This document shows positions 11,541 through 24,740 of a stretch of DNA of 64,000 nucleotides, in pieces. Position numbers and translations under genes: made by a program. This DNA comes from Leguminivora glycinivorella. Its lineage: Eukaryota; Arthropoda; Insecta; Lepidoptera; Tortricidae. Under the pieces are notes generated by a model. That model saw only the letters and a list, made by a program, of their open reading frames with translations, had not been told where the DNA came from and ran no database searches. The stretch is taken from assembly GCF_023078275.1 (NCBI RefSeq), contig NC_062975.1, forward strand, positions 22,102,641 to 22,166,640, given 5' to 3'. The first letter of the stretch is position 1, and the number at the start of each line of letters is the position of its first letter.

Positions 11541-13377
11541 ATTTGTCGATCGCGATCTTCATGGAGAGATAAACGCAGGGGAAGCTAACTGAGAGAAATT
11601 ATTTTCCAAACATATTCTCTTCCTAAGCAATTTTTGCAAAAATCTGGAAGATACCGCAGTGGGTGGACTCGATTAGACTAATATACACATTGATTATATT
11701 AAGTTCACTTCGAATTACAACACGCTCTAATTTGACTATCCGATTGCACATGAAGTGCTGACAACACGAATTTTAAAACAACAGTCTTTAGTTAGTCCAT
11801 CATGCCTTAACACACTGTTTTTTTTAAAACGGTAATCCGCTAACACTAGAACTCCACACCGCTATGCTCATACGCCTGGCGTCGCGTAGGCGAACATACC
11901 ATCTGTCGCGACACCGTTGAAACCTGCCGGTTCTGGCCTAATAGCCATGGGAAACATCGAATTACTGAGCAAATATCAGATGACTATACCTAATGAACTT
12001 TAGTAACGAGAGAAAATATCGGTTAAATTCAATTATTGAGGCGTCATCAACTACGGTCAAATAATTGGATATCTGAGCATCAACGTCAAACTTAAGAGAC
12101 ATATTATATTAGATTATGTTTAGATCTCTAGTGGATTTCATATTGATGTCACTGAGACAAAGTATCAAGTAGCACAGAAGCCAAGCCAAACTAGGCTACT
12201 TTCATACTTGCATTAAAGAAATTGTTTTTTAAAAATTTGGATTCAATTTTTCAGCAATCTTCGACCCAATATTTCTTGTTTAATAATCGCAAACCAAAAA
12301 AACAAGCAAAACCTGCAGTGTCAACAATAATGCGTATTTTTCCTTTAAATAAAGAGGGTGCACTGCATACAGCCATTTATAGTCTTTATATAAGTAAACA
12401 CCCATTTGATGACATCACATACGTAATGCCGACACTTTAAAAGCCTGCACAAACCTTCAAGGCATCCCATCACTTAGCATCTTCAGATAATCTTGGTAGG
12501 ATGTGCATTCCATAGTTGGAACGTTCGCGGAAGGAAATTCCACTGAAACCACCGTACTTATATAGCAGCGGTATAAAATTATATTTTTTTTGTAATTGAT
12601 CATTATGTTAATGGCTTGATAAGTGGGAATATGACTGATATGAAAGAGCCTTGAGCAAAACCTTAAGTTTTCTGAGTTTACTATTTTACTGTACATCTAA
12701 CACTTGTCACTTTCAAGAACGTAATCTTGAAACCTATTTTAAATCTACAACTACTACTTCGTTCGACTGATGTGCAATTCAATTCAGTTCATTTCTTTTT
12801 TGTTAAACATAGGTACATAAAAGGTGATAAATACATTAATGACAGAGCTACTCCATGTTTTCCCACTGCATAGATTTACAAACTTGTATCGTGGGATTAT
12901 CAATTAAACGCATGCATATCTAAACTAGAACAAAAACTAAATTTTCAAGCTTAACTTAACAAGTTCCTGAACGCGAGAAACATTCAGTTTGTCAAAGGAA
13001 AATTTCTACTCTCATACAAAAATATGAGAAGTGTCTGAATTATTTACGCGACACATTTTTGTTATTGTGTCATCAGTAACGACATGAATCTGGTATATAA
13101 ATAAAGAGTAGACTAAACAAATATCTGAATACTCGTTGGTCCAATCAAACAGTCTTAATTGTCTGTCATTGACAGATGGCAGTGTGATCTTATTACACGT
13201 TGGCAAGGGGAAGACCCTTAGCGCCAAAATTGGGGATTTTGTCAACAGTAGAACCGCCATTAATATTTGATTATCTGTTGAATGTGGTCCCCTTTGGATT
13301 AGCTTTATTGCAGCGGGGAATGAATAAATGAGTATAATTCTGCACACACGTATACGTATAAGTAGTAATCAGTGAAC
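11541..13377. other. Non-coding stretch, nothing recognised
   Basis: AT-rich. Open frames at 12222-12440 (plus) and 13012-13347 (minus) have no recognisable domain or supporting splice signals. Confidence 0.45.
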
Positions 13378-13904
13378 TACCGCGATACGAGTAAATACTA
13401 TTAACAGTCAAAAAATGAAATAAAACTATGGAAACGGATTAAATCGCGTATAATGAATTTAAAATACATCCCGACGTTTCGAACTCTTTACAGCGTTCGA
13501 ACAATGCGTAATGCACAAATGCAGCGTAATGGAACAAGCACGACGAAGGCTGTGAGGCATTTGTGTTGTATGGTGTTGGACATTTGCAGTTTGTTTCTTT
13601 GTCAATTTTGTGTAGATTAATTGGTTAATTATTTTTTAACAGAGTAATGGTAAATTTTTTGAATATTGTATAACTGGCTTTATTAATAGTGTGTGAACCT
13701 GCCTTAGAAATCTATATTATTTGTGGTCATGGTTCGTTAATATTTCTTGTAAGTGGGTAGCTTTTGCACATTTTAATTTTTCCTCAGTCACCCGTTGACC
13801 ACGAACGCTGTAAAGAGTTCGAAACGTCGGGATGTATTTTAAATTCATTATACGCGATTTAATCCGTTTCCATAGTTTTATTTCATGAGTAACTATCGCG
13901 GTAA
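13378..13904. mobile_element. MITE with ~86-bp near-identical terminal inverted repeats
   Basis: The left arm 13415-13501 contains tgaaataaaactatggaaac, gcgtataatgaatttaaaat and cgacgtttcgaactctttac. The right arm 13802-13886 is its near-exact inverse. Outside the arms, taccgcgat (13379) and atcgcggta (13896) also pair, which suggests the element's true ends. The interior of about 300 bp is non-coding. I recognise the words gacgtttcgaa...tacagcgttcg as a frequent dispersed sequence in Lepidoptera. The near-identity of the arms points to a recent element or to hairpin-based gene conversion. Confidence 0.8.
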
Positions 13905-14217
13905 CCGAAGACAATATTATGTACACCAGTCAAAAAAATTTTCAATGATACTATTTGCATATAAAGTCTCTTACAGACCACCCGTCCTGTGCTCTTGCAC
14001 AATTTCACTGTAACCCAACCAGTTAAATCATACAACTAGAAGTAGAAACACTGCGGCATTTGAAACAGGCATTCTTATCGAATACTTTCCACAAAGCAGG
14101 CAACCGGCCCTAACTAGTAACCAGTACCGTACGGCATTGAGAAAAATGTGGTCGCACGCGCAACCAGTGCCATTGCGATCGCTTGGCGAATCTTGAGGAA
14201 AACTTACTTACAACACT

Positions 14218-14412
14218 TTGTGGGTCTTGACTTCTTCCAGTGACCTGCTCCAGCACAGTGGCACTTATCGTCCGATATCGGCATTCGGCAATGACACTCG
14301 ACCAAACGATCCAACATCCAGAAACGGTAACAAAATTATCAGTGTCAAGTATCATTGTGATGAAACAAGCCAAAATTGTCGCGATCCTTAGCAAAGTTCC
14401 TCCAGTTGGCAT
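14218..14412 (-). CDS. Candidate first coding exon with N-terminal signal peptide
   Basis: ATG at 14412 (minus) is preceded in frame by TGA 15 nt upstream, so it is the first Met of its frame. The frame runs 65 codons to a consensus splice donor (agtgtt followed by GTAAGTAAG) in phase 0 at about 14217. The product starts MPTGGTLLRIATILACFITM, a basic-plus-hydrophobic stretch like a signal peptide, then DTDNFVTVSGC, two further Trp and Cys residues (C-W-I-V-W, A-E-C) and a polar end (VTGRSQDPQS). Any mature protein would thus be secreted or membrane-anchored. I do not recognise the family. No second exon was found downstream. A possible acceptor (tttactaag) precedes the start by about 20 nt. 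Support is reading frame plus donor only. Confidence 0.35.
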
Positions 14413-14657
14413 GATTCTCTCTTTTCCTCATCTTAGTAAAATTCTCTTTCACACAATGCACATTTTCCACGGCTTAGTCCGGGGCAAATTTAGAAATGGA
14501 CATAGGTATCTTTCATTTCAATCGACCACAGATCATTACACGCCTAAATGCAAGTTTGGTTAGTGAAAATAAAAGTTTATAACACAATGAAATTAAATAC
14601 GTATTTGAAAGTTTATAGGCGTCTCAGGCAGTATTTCGTTAATCGTTTTCTGGGAAA

Positions 14658-14814
14658 GGCGTCATCCATATATTACGTCACAGTGTAAGGGGGAGGGGGG
14701 GGGTCATACTAAATGTGACAAGCCCTGTTAAAGGGATACAAAAAAGCGTGACATAGGGAGGGGGAGGGGTCCAAAAACCTGAAATTTGGTGTGACGTAAT
14801 ATGTGGATGATCCC
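14658..14814. mobile_element. 157-bp MITE with ATTACGTCAC termini
   Basis: The left end ggcgtcatccatatattacgtcac and right end inverse gggatcatccacatattacg form terminal repeats of about 24 bp with few mismatches. The interior holds opposed G-rich tracts (gggggaggggggggg and gggagggggaggggtcc). A truncated copy in the same family begins at 63941 and runs off the window. A related design (tccataaattacgtcat termini and C-rich inner tracts) is seen at 55488-56255. Confidence 0.8.
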
Positions 14815-14940
14815 AAATGGTACACCAATTTAATTTGAAAGAACAGCAGGTCAGACGCTAATCAACGACCAGACAGGCGGACACGGATATGTCTCTAAAA
14901 CCCGATCTCTTTGCACGTTCGAGTTTCGGGTGGATGAACA

Positions 14941-15029
14941 GTCAGCCAAAAAACTGGTTTACCACTTTTCGACCTTTATTATGAGTTTAACATAGAGTCG
15001 AAAAGTGGTAAACCACTTTCTTGGCTGAC
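14941..15029. mobile_element. Small palindromic MITE
   Basis: 33-bp arms (14941-14973 and 14997-15029) differ at two positions: gtcagccaaaaaactggttt, then accacttttcgac, against its inverse. The spacer is 23 bp. The unit is non-coding and closely resembles a fold-back element I know to be common in Lepidoptera. Confidence 0.75.
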
Positions 15030-15054
15030 CATATACAATAGTACATTACATCAG

Positions 15055-15165
15055 AGGCCGGGAAAATGAGGATTTCCGGCCAAGTGGGTATATACGGCCG
15101 AGCGAGCGTGCGAGCGAGGCCGGATAGGGATACGAGGCCGGGAATCCGTTTTCACGCCGAGGCAT
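15055..15165. repeat. GC-rich palindromic block with GGCCGG and GAGCGAG words
   Basis: A GC-rich island in AT-rich DNA. It contains gaggccgggaaaatg, ccggccaagtgggtatatac, ggccgagcgagcgtgcgagc and gaggccgggaatccg. Repeated GCCGG/CCGGC words on both strands allow folding. Directly beyond the small palindromic MITE, it looks like another short dispersed element, but I cannot place its ends. Confidence 0.45.
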
Positions 15166-16131
15166 GTATAGTGCTTTTCTCAAACATACAATGAAATAAA
15201 AAAAAAGCTCTAAAGGACAATATTTTATAAAAAAAAAAGTTACTTTGCAGGCCTAGGTCTGAAAAATAATATGAAATCCCTTTACAGTCCTCTCGAGTTG
15301 TTGCGCCCAAAAAGCGATACTTCCCAGCCCATTTTAAGGAACGTAAAGATAATATTTCATTGCATGTTTGAGAAAAGTATTTTACACTGATTTTTTCAAC
15401 TCTACTGCAAGTCACCAGAATACGGCTGCAGCCATACAACTACTAAAGCCTAAAGCAACTAACCGCCTGATATGTCATTACATAAATTGCTATACCAGTA
15501 ATGACCGCACCTTCGAGTAAACGATCCTAGTTAACTTAACTCACATGATCATTAGGAGATGATATATTCAATTAACTGCGCATTTTTGGAGGTTTCCTGA
15601 TGACTTTTATACCTTGTTGAATAAAATGTAACAAGCGTTGTACACATCTTTGTCAGTTAAGGCGTTACGTATGTAAAACATCTGGTTTTGAGTTATAAGT
15701 TATAGCTGGTTACCACGCGATGAGGGCGATTCCCTGTTTGGTGGTTTAATTAAATTGTTTGTTTAGATATATCTATTTATAAATGAATTGGTTTGATAGT
15801 ACTAAAAACATAGGAAGCTCAATTAGTGGATGATATTTTGGTTGTAGAAAAGAATATTCGAAGTCTTTATTACACTCGTGTGTTGTGGAATAGAGGTCCC
15901 CTTTATTGTGGTTCCCTCTAAAACACCTGGCCTAACAGACATGGGCGGAGGCAGTGAAGTTTAAACTTGAACAAATTTTAATGGTCCCGAACATGTGGTT
16001 CAAATTAAATAGATAACACGGGGCAAAACGCTGTTTAGGAACAGGTGTTTATATCACGAGCTACTAGAAAAAGCGTGGTAATGGAAAGTGAATATTGTGG
16101 TGCGATATTACAACAATATGTTTTTTTGCCC
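15166..16131. other. Non-coding stretch, nothing recognised
   Basis: AT-rich, with poly-A runs near 15195 and 15230. The minus-strand open frame at 15152-15439 has no recognisable features. Confidence 0.45.
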
Positions 16132-16245
16132 AAATGTACACTAAAGTTATCAAGCCGATAAAGTTCGATTGTCCCTTTCCGACGTATTGGTGTGATAGAA
16201 AAGGACAAACGAACTTCATCGGCTTGATAACTTTAGTGTACGTTT
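16132..16245. mobile_element. 114-bp palindromic element
   Basis: Left arm 16132-16180 (aaatgtacactaaagttatc, aagccgataaagttcg, attgtccctttcc) pairs with right arm 16196-16245, whose inverse reads aaacgtacactaaagttatc and so on. There are a few mismatches and a 15-bp spacer. This is probably a terminal-repeat-only MITE. The transcript would fold into a long hairpin. Confidence 0.75.
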
Positions 16246-19200
16246 ATGAATAAGGTGGCTAATCTCACATCCTAACCTAACTATTCCAAGAGCAACTAAA
16301 TATTATTTAAATGTTAAGTAGGTGCTACGTTGTTAATTTTTATGGTTCATAAAGTATTTGTATAGATAAGAAAGATTAAGCCTCAGGAAGTCAAGCCAAT
16401 GACAAAGAAATGAAGGGTTTAATCACGTAAACAATAATAAAAGTAATCAAATTACACAAACCAAATGAATAATGATGATTGATGAAACAGCAGGAAAAAT
16501 CAAATTCCTATTCAAGACATGACAAATAAGAAGGTCCATTACTTACAAACATCATCATATGAGTAACACAGAGTACATTTATTTGATACACATAATTCAG
16601 ACCCCCCGATGCTACAAATGAATATGACACAGATACGAAATTTTAGGAAATGAACAGTATTAAAACATTGCATAACTATGTAGGGGAGTGGGCCGCATCG
16701 CATTATATTACAACCACGAACTATATCAACTTGCGCAAGGTAAATATTGAATAATGTCATAATAAAATGATGATAGTTTGATTAGCATTTTGCCTTGAGG
16801 CTTTAGGAACAGATCAATCTGTGGGTATTATTGACGAATTATCGCATCTAAATGCGAATTTATTAAATGAGCTAATGAAGAGTTGTGCGGAAAAGAAAAG
16901 TCGTAGAATAGAACGTATTGACTATTGAGTCTCATACAATACATTTCACGACTCTTCTCTTACCGAACAGACTTTAGCACTATTTTAAATAGAACCTTCA
17001 AGAATTCCTTCTCAAAATGGTTTCATTTTCTATCTGTTACATTAAAATTAAATTATAAGCCGTTATGGAACCCATTCGAGAAGTGTAAGAAAATCCATGT
17101 TTTTGGAGACGGCATCTTTGGAGCGTAGACAGACATCTAGCTAATGCAGTGTAAAATAATGTCGCTACGTTGTCGCTACTCAACTTAGCATCCAACAACA
17201 GCCATAAAGTTGAAGAGTTGACATCGACGCTTGGGTGACGCTAGTGGGGAGAAGTCTCTATACAAAATATTCTAATTCAAGCTTCCTTTAAGGACACCAT
17301 AATGCAGAAGTCAGAACCCATATCAGTAGAACCTATAACCTATAACTACAGCAGGATGAACCTAGTACAGGAGGTGTATGTTACTGAGGAAATGAAGCAT
17401 CCATAGTGAGGAACCCTTACTCTACTCTGATTTGATCTATGGAAAGAATCCTGTCTTAGGATTATAATTATGAACTTATGTAGTATTTAGGTACTATACT
17501 TGCATAGATGTTACAACAGCATTTGTTCGCGTTCTTATTCTTACCTGAAAATAAAGAAAACAATAAGCATTAGAATATTTAATCTTACAGTGGCACGTAA
17601 GGACAAGTTATTCATAGAATAAAAGCAAAGCAATATTTTATCCCTTAAAACGACTTGACTCCTTCTGAAAAAAAAATCTGGAAACTTCGAAGCTAATTTT
17701 CTCTCAACAGGAGTAAAGTTTTATAGGCTTACAAGACCTTTTAATCACTAGTTAAACTTTAGAGTGTGGCGTTAGAACGTTGCTAAACCATATTTTACAA
17801 TATGTAAATAATCCTCTAATCTAACGTAAGCACCACTGTGCGCCTTAACGGTATACATATAGGTAACAAGTTTCGTTAACTACATTGCGGTATTTGATCA
17901 ATTAATCGACTCGGCCCAACCTCAGTAGTCAGCAATGTACCGAAAGCGGGCAAGTCGCACCGTCTCCTAATACTCCTAATAGCTTGATACGACGCTATTA
18001 AAGCGATGTATCAGAGTTATTAAGTCAATTTCCTGATACGGAGGCCACTGAGTGCAGCGCTGCAGTGCCTGCAGTGACACGTGTTGTACGGTTAACAAAA
18101 GCTACAAGTAAAAAGAAATTGGAGCAATTTTATTTGGTACAATACAAAACTGTGTCCTTATCAAGGAATTTTAAAAATTAGATTAATTCAAAGAGGTAAT
18201 AAAAAAAACTTTTGCTTACCAAATAATCTTGTTAACAAAAGCCAATAATGACATAATATAACTGGTATACTATTTTATCTCGGATATAATAATTTTCTCG
18301 TTTACTTAATAATACTCATTTCTCCAATTCTCGTACAGTTTTCTGTGCGGAAAGAGAAGAGTCGTGAAATGTATGTCCGCACATGCTCGATCTTACACTC
18401 AGTATTAAAAATTGTATTTCAGTAATAGTCAGGGATGTTACAAATGTCACGATAGTCGATATACACACAAATATGATCCGAAATTCACTTGGTCAGTCAA
18501 CTAAGTTAATTTTGCATCCCTAATATTGTGGGTGCGGACCGTACGATTAAATGCGATATGTGTCAGCGGAAGCAAGTTCATCAAACTACGGACGTTTCGA
18601 CACAACTACAAATAGACCGTTGACCTAGGAACGCCAATATCGTTCGCGAATTACGAGAAATGATTAAACATCGTAAAATACTTAATGATTCCGGTAGAGT
18701 TATCTGAGGAAAACCTCGCTTGGACCCCGCAGTTGCATTTGGACATTATAATTTAATATTTGTTGTGTTATAACGAAAGCTTGATGATAATGAACAAGAA
18801 AAGAGTGATAATAATGTGGGATATCCCATCACCAACAATTATAAATATTATATTTAAGACAATCGAAACAATTGTGTTACGATATTCAAAATACATATCG
18901 TGTCGATCATTTTGTGACTAGCTGGAAGTACCTATAAATATTTACGCAAGACCTAAGATTGGAAATAAGGCCACTAAACTTGGTTAATCAAGAGCAGTCT
19001 GAGCAGTGCAGGCCTCTGTTTCATGGAAATCGGCACCTGACATTGAGAGGACATGCGACATTAAGTCAAGAGTAAAGGAGGTCAATCAATTGCGTGATTG
19101 ATGGGATAATGAAGGTGATAGAAAAGAAACTGAGGAAGGAAATAAAAATAAAATAGTTTGAGGCAATGAAAAGGAAATTGCAATTAGAACTAGTGTTGTG

Positions 19201-21713
19201 AAATATTCTGTTTTCAAGGGGAACTAGACTGTTTTCCTTAATGATGGCAACTAAAGTCAACGTTAACATAAAAAAAAATCTTTCTGTGAAATTTTAATGC
19301 ACTTGTAAGTAGCACTGACACTATGGTTTTGAAAACGGTCACATCGGCTTTCCGAAAGATGTCGCGCCAAATACTAACTTAGTAAAACTATAAAATAAAT
19401 TCAACGTTAAGTTTGATTCGCATATATAAAATCGATTGTGAAGATACTTAAGGCCGGACTCCGAGTATCAGTGAACATCTTGGATGACATAATAATGATA
19501 ATGATGATGCTCTAGTTCAGTTCGCCAATATTTCTAAACATTATTTAGTCATGTTTAATTTGATCTGATTTAAGACAGAATTAATAAATAAACATGTCAC
19601 CGAATAGAAATCCGATGAACATCTATCTGGTTCAGTAATAAACTCACGCGCCGACGACGATCTATTTCAGTCCGATGCTAACCCACATTCAGTGCTACAA
19701 ATTAACTCACTTTACCCCACATGATTAGTTTAACCAGCAGACGTTGCCAAAATTCAGAGTCGGACATTATTTTAAGTGTTTGTTGATACTTTTAATCACA
19801 GAAGCTAGTTATGTGACAATCTGACAATTTGTTTGCATTTCAGATTTGCGATCACAAATTCATCAATTGCGATGTTTCGCTTAAAACCTCGAAGCCTCAG
19901 TTTCAAAGGCACTTTATTTAGAAAAATATAATTTCGTGGTGTTCTTAAAATACTTATGAATGTTCGCCATTAACCTTAAATGTATTATCAATTGTTAAAT
20001 GTATTATTAACAGTCTTGCAAATTCATTGTTTGAAATACTTTGTTATTGCGGTCACTTACATCGTACATTGTTTTAACTCGCAGCAAACACACGTTCTGT
20101 CAATGTCAGTGATAAGGGCTGCTAATTTTAACTTTGTATTCTGGATGATCTTTGGCCTAAAACAGCCACCCATTAAGTCCCAAAAATTGTCAAATTGTAA
20201 AACGTAGACCTCGTCATTCGTAGAAAATGACGGGACGTGTTTGACGACCTTGACAGAGACCGTTAGGATTTGGGAGACTTCAGAGGATAAGACATGTGGA
20301 AGAATAAGAGGGAAGCCTTTGCTACTGGTGCACTTCCATTGCAATGGAACAATATGGGCTGCTAGTAATTTGAACTCAACCAGATCTGTTAATGTAACAA
20401 TTCATGTAAAACCTGCTAGAGTTTTTTACACATCGAAAGAAAACCTGTAAAACAGTTATCCCAACCGGATCATTTACGACACGAATTACGCAAGATATTA
20501 CAAAAGACGTATCTTTCGCGATCTTATTATGAAACTTCAATTTTAATGCATTGGATACTTGTTATCGTATATGCGCGGTTATAGTTTTTTCGTCAGTTCT
20601 TGCTAAAACTAGGTGCATAGATAGATAGTGTTGCCTATTTTATAAATATGAAGTGCAAATTCATCGTATGTCCTAAGAAATATCTTACATTTAGTTAACT
20701 TAACTTATGATATTTTTGTAACTATAAGCGGCAAAGCTATTTTTTTTTGTGTACTTATCCCAAAACTAATAATGATATCTGTTTATAGTGTTTATACCAT
20801 CCACTCAGAAAATCAGCAAAAACTCCTCTAATGTCCTAATATTTGTATCTATTTATTCCACCCACAATCAGGTCCTGTTTAAAACAGCTATTTAAATATC
20901 AACCTATTTCGCCTTTTACGGTAAGTGATATCCATAAAATCACAAATAGTTGCGTGTGTGAAACTGTAATAGCATTTAATAGTTCGCATGTCTGATGACA
21001 CGGCGCCGGCGTATTGACGAAAACGGCCGAGCATTTACACGGCAAGTTCCCGTCTTGCAGTGCATTTCCGAGCACCGTTGCGCAAGCGACTTATACCACG
21101 TTTCAAACTAAAAGGTACCAACTCTATATAATTATAAGAATATTTAAGACGTTCTTCTTTTGAATAGTGGCATACGATGCGCACGCGACGCACCGGAAAC
21201 GACGGGTTTTTTATGAACCGGTGTTGCCGTTAAATTCGAAGATGTCACGAACCCAGTGGGGTTTTTATTTAGAGTTCGGCGATGGCTTGTAGTTTTTGTA
21301 ATGTGGTACGTTAATGCGACATCTTGACGGGAGATTATCCGTAACAATTTGTGTGGAATTGGCGCTATTATCTTGTTTTTATAGGCTTGATGGTTAAGAT
21401 GCTTTGACTTGTTTCCTTCGCTTGATTACTTGATGTACCATCTGGTGTAGTCAGATTTTGATTGCTCGTTTGAGTTAATTATGTCTCCGGTTTATTAATC
21501 AACCATTCTGTGATAATAAGTACATTCTTCAGGAAGTTAATGTCAAACTTTAATTTCATTACAACCAATTTTTGTGTTCCTTAGTAGTTCCCTGTGTTCC
21601 TAACGATCCTACCTATAGTATCTATACAGTACCATCTGGTTAAGTAAGATGTGGCGAATTTGGTTTGATGATGAAATCCAGTCACAATCCAGTTTATGTT
21701 GTCAGCTTGAGTG
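16246..21713. other. Long non-coding stretch, nothing recognised
   Basis: About 5.5 kb with no element boundary, RNA gene or convincing exon. Open frames at 16539-16760, 16925-17128, 19066-19269, 19980-20450 and 21144-21347 are short, AT-driven and lack domains. It could be intergenic or intronic. Confidence 0.5.
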
Positions 21714-21852
21714 TTTTTGTGGTCGCATCTTCAGACGGACTTACACAGTGTGTTCGCGCGCAAATCCACACCTAATTCTAGCGCAACTATGGACTCTTGC
21801 GCAAGAACGCAAACTGTGCAAAACTCCTGAAGATGCTACCACAGAAACACTA
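21708..21852. repeat. Degenerate palindromic MITE-like element
   Basis: The left part from 21708 reads gagtgtttttgtggtcgcat, then cttcagacggacttacacag. The inverse of the right part reads tagtgtttctgtggtagcat, then cttcaggagttttgcacag. Roughly three quarters of 55-60 bp pairs. The open frame across it (21649-21882) is a by-product. The divergence of the arms suggests an old insertion. Confidence 0.5.
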
Positions 21853-22330
21853 AGACCGCCAGGTCTTTTATGTCTTAATTAAATTTCTAAAACAGCATTC
21901 CTCTTATCTGGACCCTAGTTCGCACAAGTGGGGCATCGCGGGCGGCCGACTAGAACGGGTTGCGTTTTTAGTATTTTTGCACTTGTACTCGTTCACTTGC
22001 ATACCTATACTATTATCTTGCGACATTTGTATTAAATTCTCTTACAAATCAATAGGCTTGCAAAAGATTATTGAAAGTTAAAGTTTGTAATCGGGTAGAA
22101 GGGCAATAAGTGAGTTTTTATTTAGAACTGGATGCAGTTTAATCAGTGAAGCATCGCATATTACTATGCTGAAGTGTGATTACCTCGTACGGAAAGAAAG
22201 TTAACCACATACAATTACAGTATATAAAAATTACAATGCGTACCGCGTTATAGTCAAGCAATATAAGCATTGATAAAGTAGTTATTAAATGAACTAATTG
22301 CAACATCTAATCGCATATTTCCTTTGGAAT

Positions 22331-22370
22331 GTCCTATAAGGTGTAATATAGATATTACACCTGATAGGAC
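22331..22370. repeat. 40-bp inverted repeat with 18-bp arms
   Basis: gtcctataaggtgtaata (22331-22348) pairs with 22353-22370 with one mismatch around a 4-nt loop (taga). No terminal features of a transposon are seen. Confidence 0.8.
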
Positions 22371-24443
22371 ACAGACATCAGTCAAAAACATGAATATGAA
22401 ATAAGAGCCAAATATATAGGTCGTTGTCAACTTCTCCAACATTTTTTTTTAAATCTAAGTGCTTAGTTCACTTTGGATGTAACTTAAATTCAGAATCACC
22501 CAAGCAATAGTTTAAAAAAAAAAAACAGATACAATTTCAAGCTGACAAGAAGTCTCACGTAAGTAATAGAAGAGACATGACTTGGAATATGAATAAAAAG
22601 TTGTCTCGTACAGAGGAAAACCAATTGTCCGTGCTCCTCCGGCTCATTTACGACGCTAACGAGGTTACCATACTGATATTACTGATGCACTGCATTCTGG
22701 TTCAGTGTTGGAATCAGATCAGACACTCTACCAATAGATTTTAATGGTTTAGAATAGAAGTTTGTTCTTCTATTGCATGGTAAATTATTTTGATCATACG
22801 GACTAAAGCAAACTTTTCTACGAGAGACAACACCGAATTCTTGAAAAATTATTGTAACAACAAGAAAATTTTACACGAAGCAAAAGATACAAAGGGTAGG
22901 TAGATGTAGACTAACATTCTGGAAATGGAAAATTTTAATTGTCTATATGAGACTTGATTTTTCCATGAGGACATTTCGTAAGTATAGTACCTAGTGGCAG
23001 CGTGCGGATTTTCATCCAAAATTACGACTAGCTTCGACCGTCGTCTAAGAATGGCGTGAGTCTGAACAATAACATATGGTGGTAGAAAGTCGCTTGCCAA
23101 GTAATTGGCGATTTCAATTAGCATTTCTGTTATGGTAGAGCAACGGGCTGTTAATTTTATGGCAACTTGCACTTTCTACGTTTCCGGGCACGAGACTTAT
23201 GCCGCTTTCGTGGATTTACAATTCGGATGAGGCTCCGACACAGATCACTCACGCTGTATATCGTCACTGGTTAAGCTATCGTCGTCGGTAGCATGGATAT
23301 GTTCGGCTGTGCGCCTTATTAAATTATAGGTACTAAACTTTCCATCTTCTTCCGAAGACGGCTATTACGAACTTTAGACACAGCCGAGGAGAATAATGAG
23401 TGTGTGCTCTGTTAGTTAAATCATGTTCGAAGATTTACGTCGTCACTCATAATACATCGTCGTCTCAAAATCGATAGATAGATAGATAAAAGCTTGATTT
23501 GAAAATTCATGATATTTTCATTATTCTTCTAATATAACCCACACTTGTATTCCGAAGCCTTTGTAAGTGCTAACTCATGTTCTTAATAGTCAATGTCTAA
23601 ATTTCTACCTCGCTAAACGCCTCTCTACACTGTCTTACATGTAGGTAAAGAGAGCGCCTATATGTTGTGACCGCGAGTTCTCTCCAAGATGCGTAGTCTA
23701 TCTGACGTAATCATGTTTTTGAACGACCTTGTTGCTGATGTAACTGTATATTCACATAACGCCGTAAGTAACTTCACAGTTACATTATCATTTAAATATT
23801 CTGTATTAGCTGTATAATACGGACCTAAGGTTTCAAAGCTCGTATGTTATTGTACTTTAATTGTTGATTTTCGACTTAATTAGCACACGATATGGTTACA
23901 TTTGCGGTTTTTATAATTGAGTGATATATGTGTGGCACGCGTGTTGATAGTGTGACTCATAGGACTTGACACGTTACTTGAATAAAGATAGAGTATGAGT
24001 CATACGAACAAAAGTTCATTTAGATCATATTCTGTGACCAGTGTTGCTGAATTTCATTTACTTGAAGTTTTTTTTTAAATTTTATTTAGCTAGTTTTATG
24101 AGCTCTTTAAGATAATAGCATACGATTTTGTAATTAAATTAATTCAAACTCGTTTTAATTCTACAGAAAATATAATTAACTATAATTTAGCCACAAAATC
24201 TTGCCGAAAAGAACTCTTCTAAATGAATAATTTTATATTAAACACATAATACAAATGAATAACGTTGTGTGTAACATAAAAGTTAAAATTATTTCTTCAA
24301 TTAAATCTAATGAATTGGATGCCTTCAATTCATTAGATGCAAATTACTGCGGCTTTCCTGTTGCGGTAATTTAGTTAGGTACGCAAAAGGTATATCAAAT
24401 ATATTCTAATAAAATTTATATCTTTACTGATATTTGTTACATT
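22371..24443. other. Non-coding stretch with one weak exon-like patch
   Basis: Mostly AT-rich. On the minus strand at about 23180-23330, frames encode acidic (D-D-D-S-L-T-S-D-D) and basic (R-K-R-H-K-S-R-A-R-K-R-R-K-C) stretches with a nearby gtgagt donor-like word, but stops interrupt each frame. It could be a decayed exon; no family is recognised. A GATA microsatellite lies at 23470-23490. Confidence 0.35.
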
Positions 24444-24541
24444 TTTTATTGTAAAGTAATATATTATATACTATAAAAAAAATGCATCCATATTTTATTG
24501 TAAAGTAATATATTATATACTATAAAAAAAATGCATCCATA
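24444..24541. repeat. 49-bp unit in two tandem copies
   Basis: The unit ttttattgtaaagtaatata, then ttatatactataaaaaaaat, then gcatccata is repeated at an offset of exactly 49 bp with no difference visible. It is non-coding. Perfect identity suggests a recent slippage or replication duplication. Confidence 0.9.
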
Positions 24542-24740
24542 TTTTACAATCTGGCGATAAAGATTATAATTTAAAGTTCTTTCGTTTTGCCAAGGTCTAA
24601 TTTTAAATTATAACAAAATATCTGGGCGACCGAGCTTCGCTCGGTTCTATTTTAATATATCACGTCTTTAGATAAAAAAAAAACTCTTATAAATACAAAA
24701 ACAAAAAAAAAGACAAAAAACAAAAACTTAATTTCTGGCC

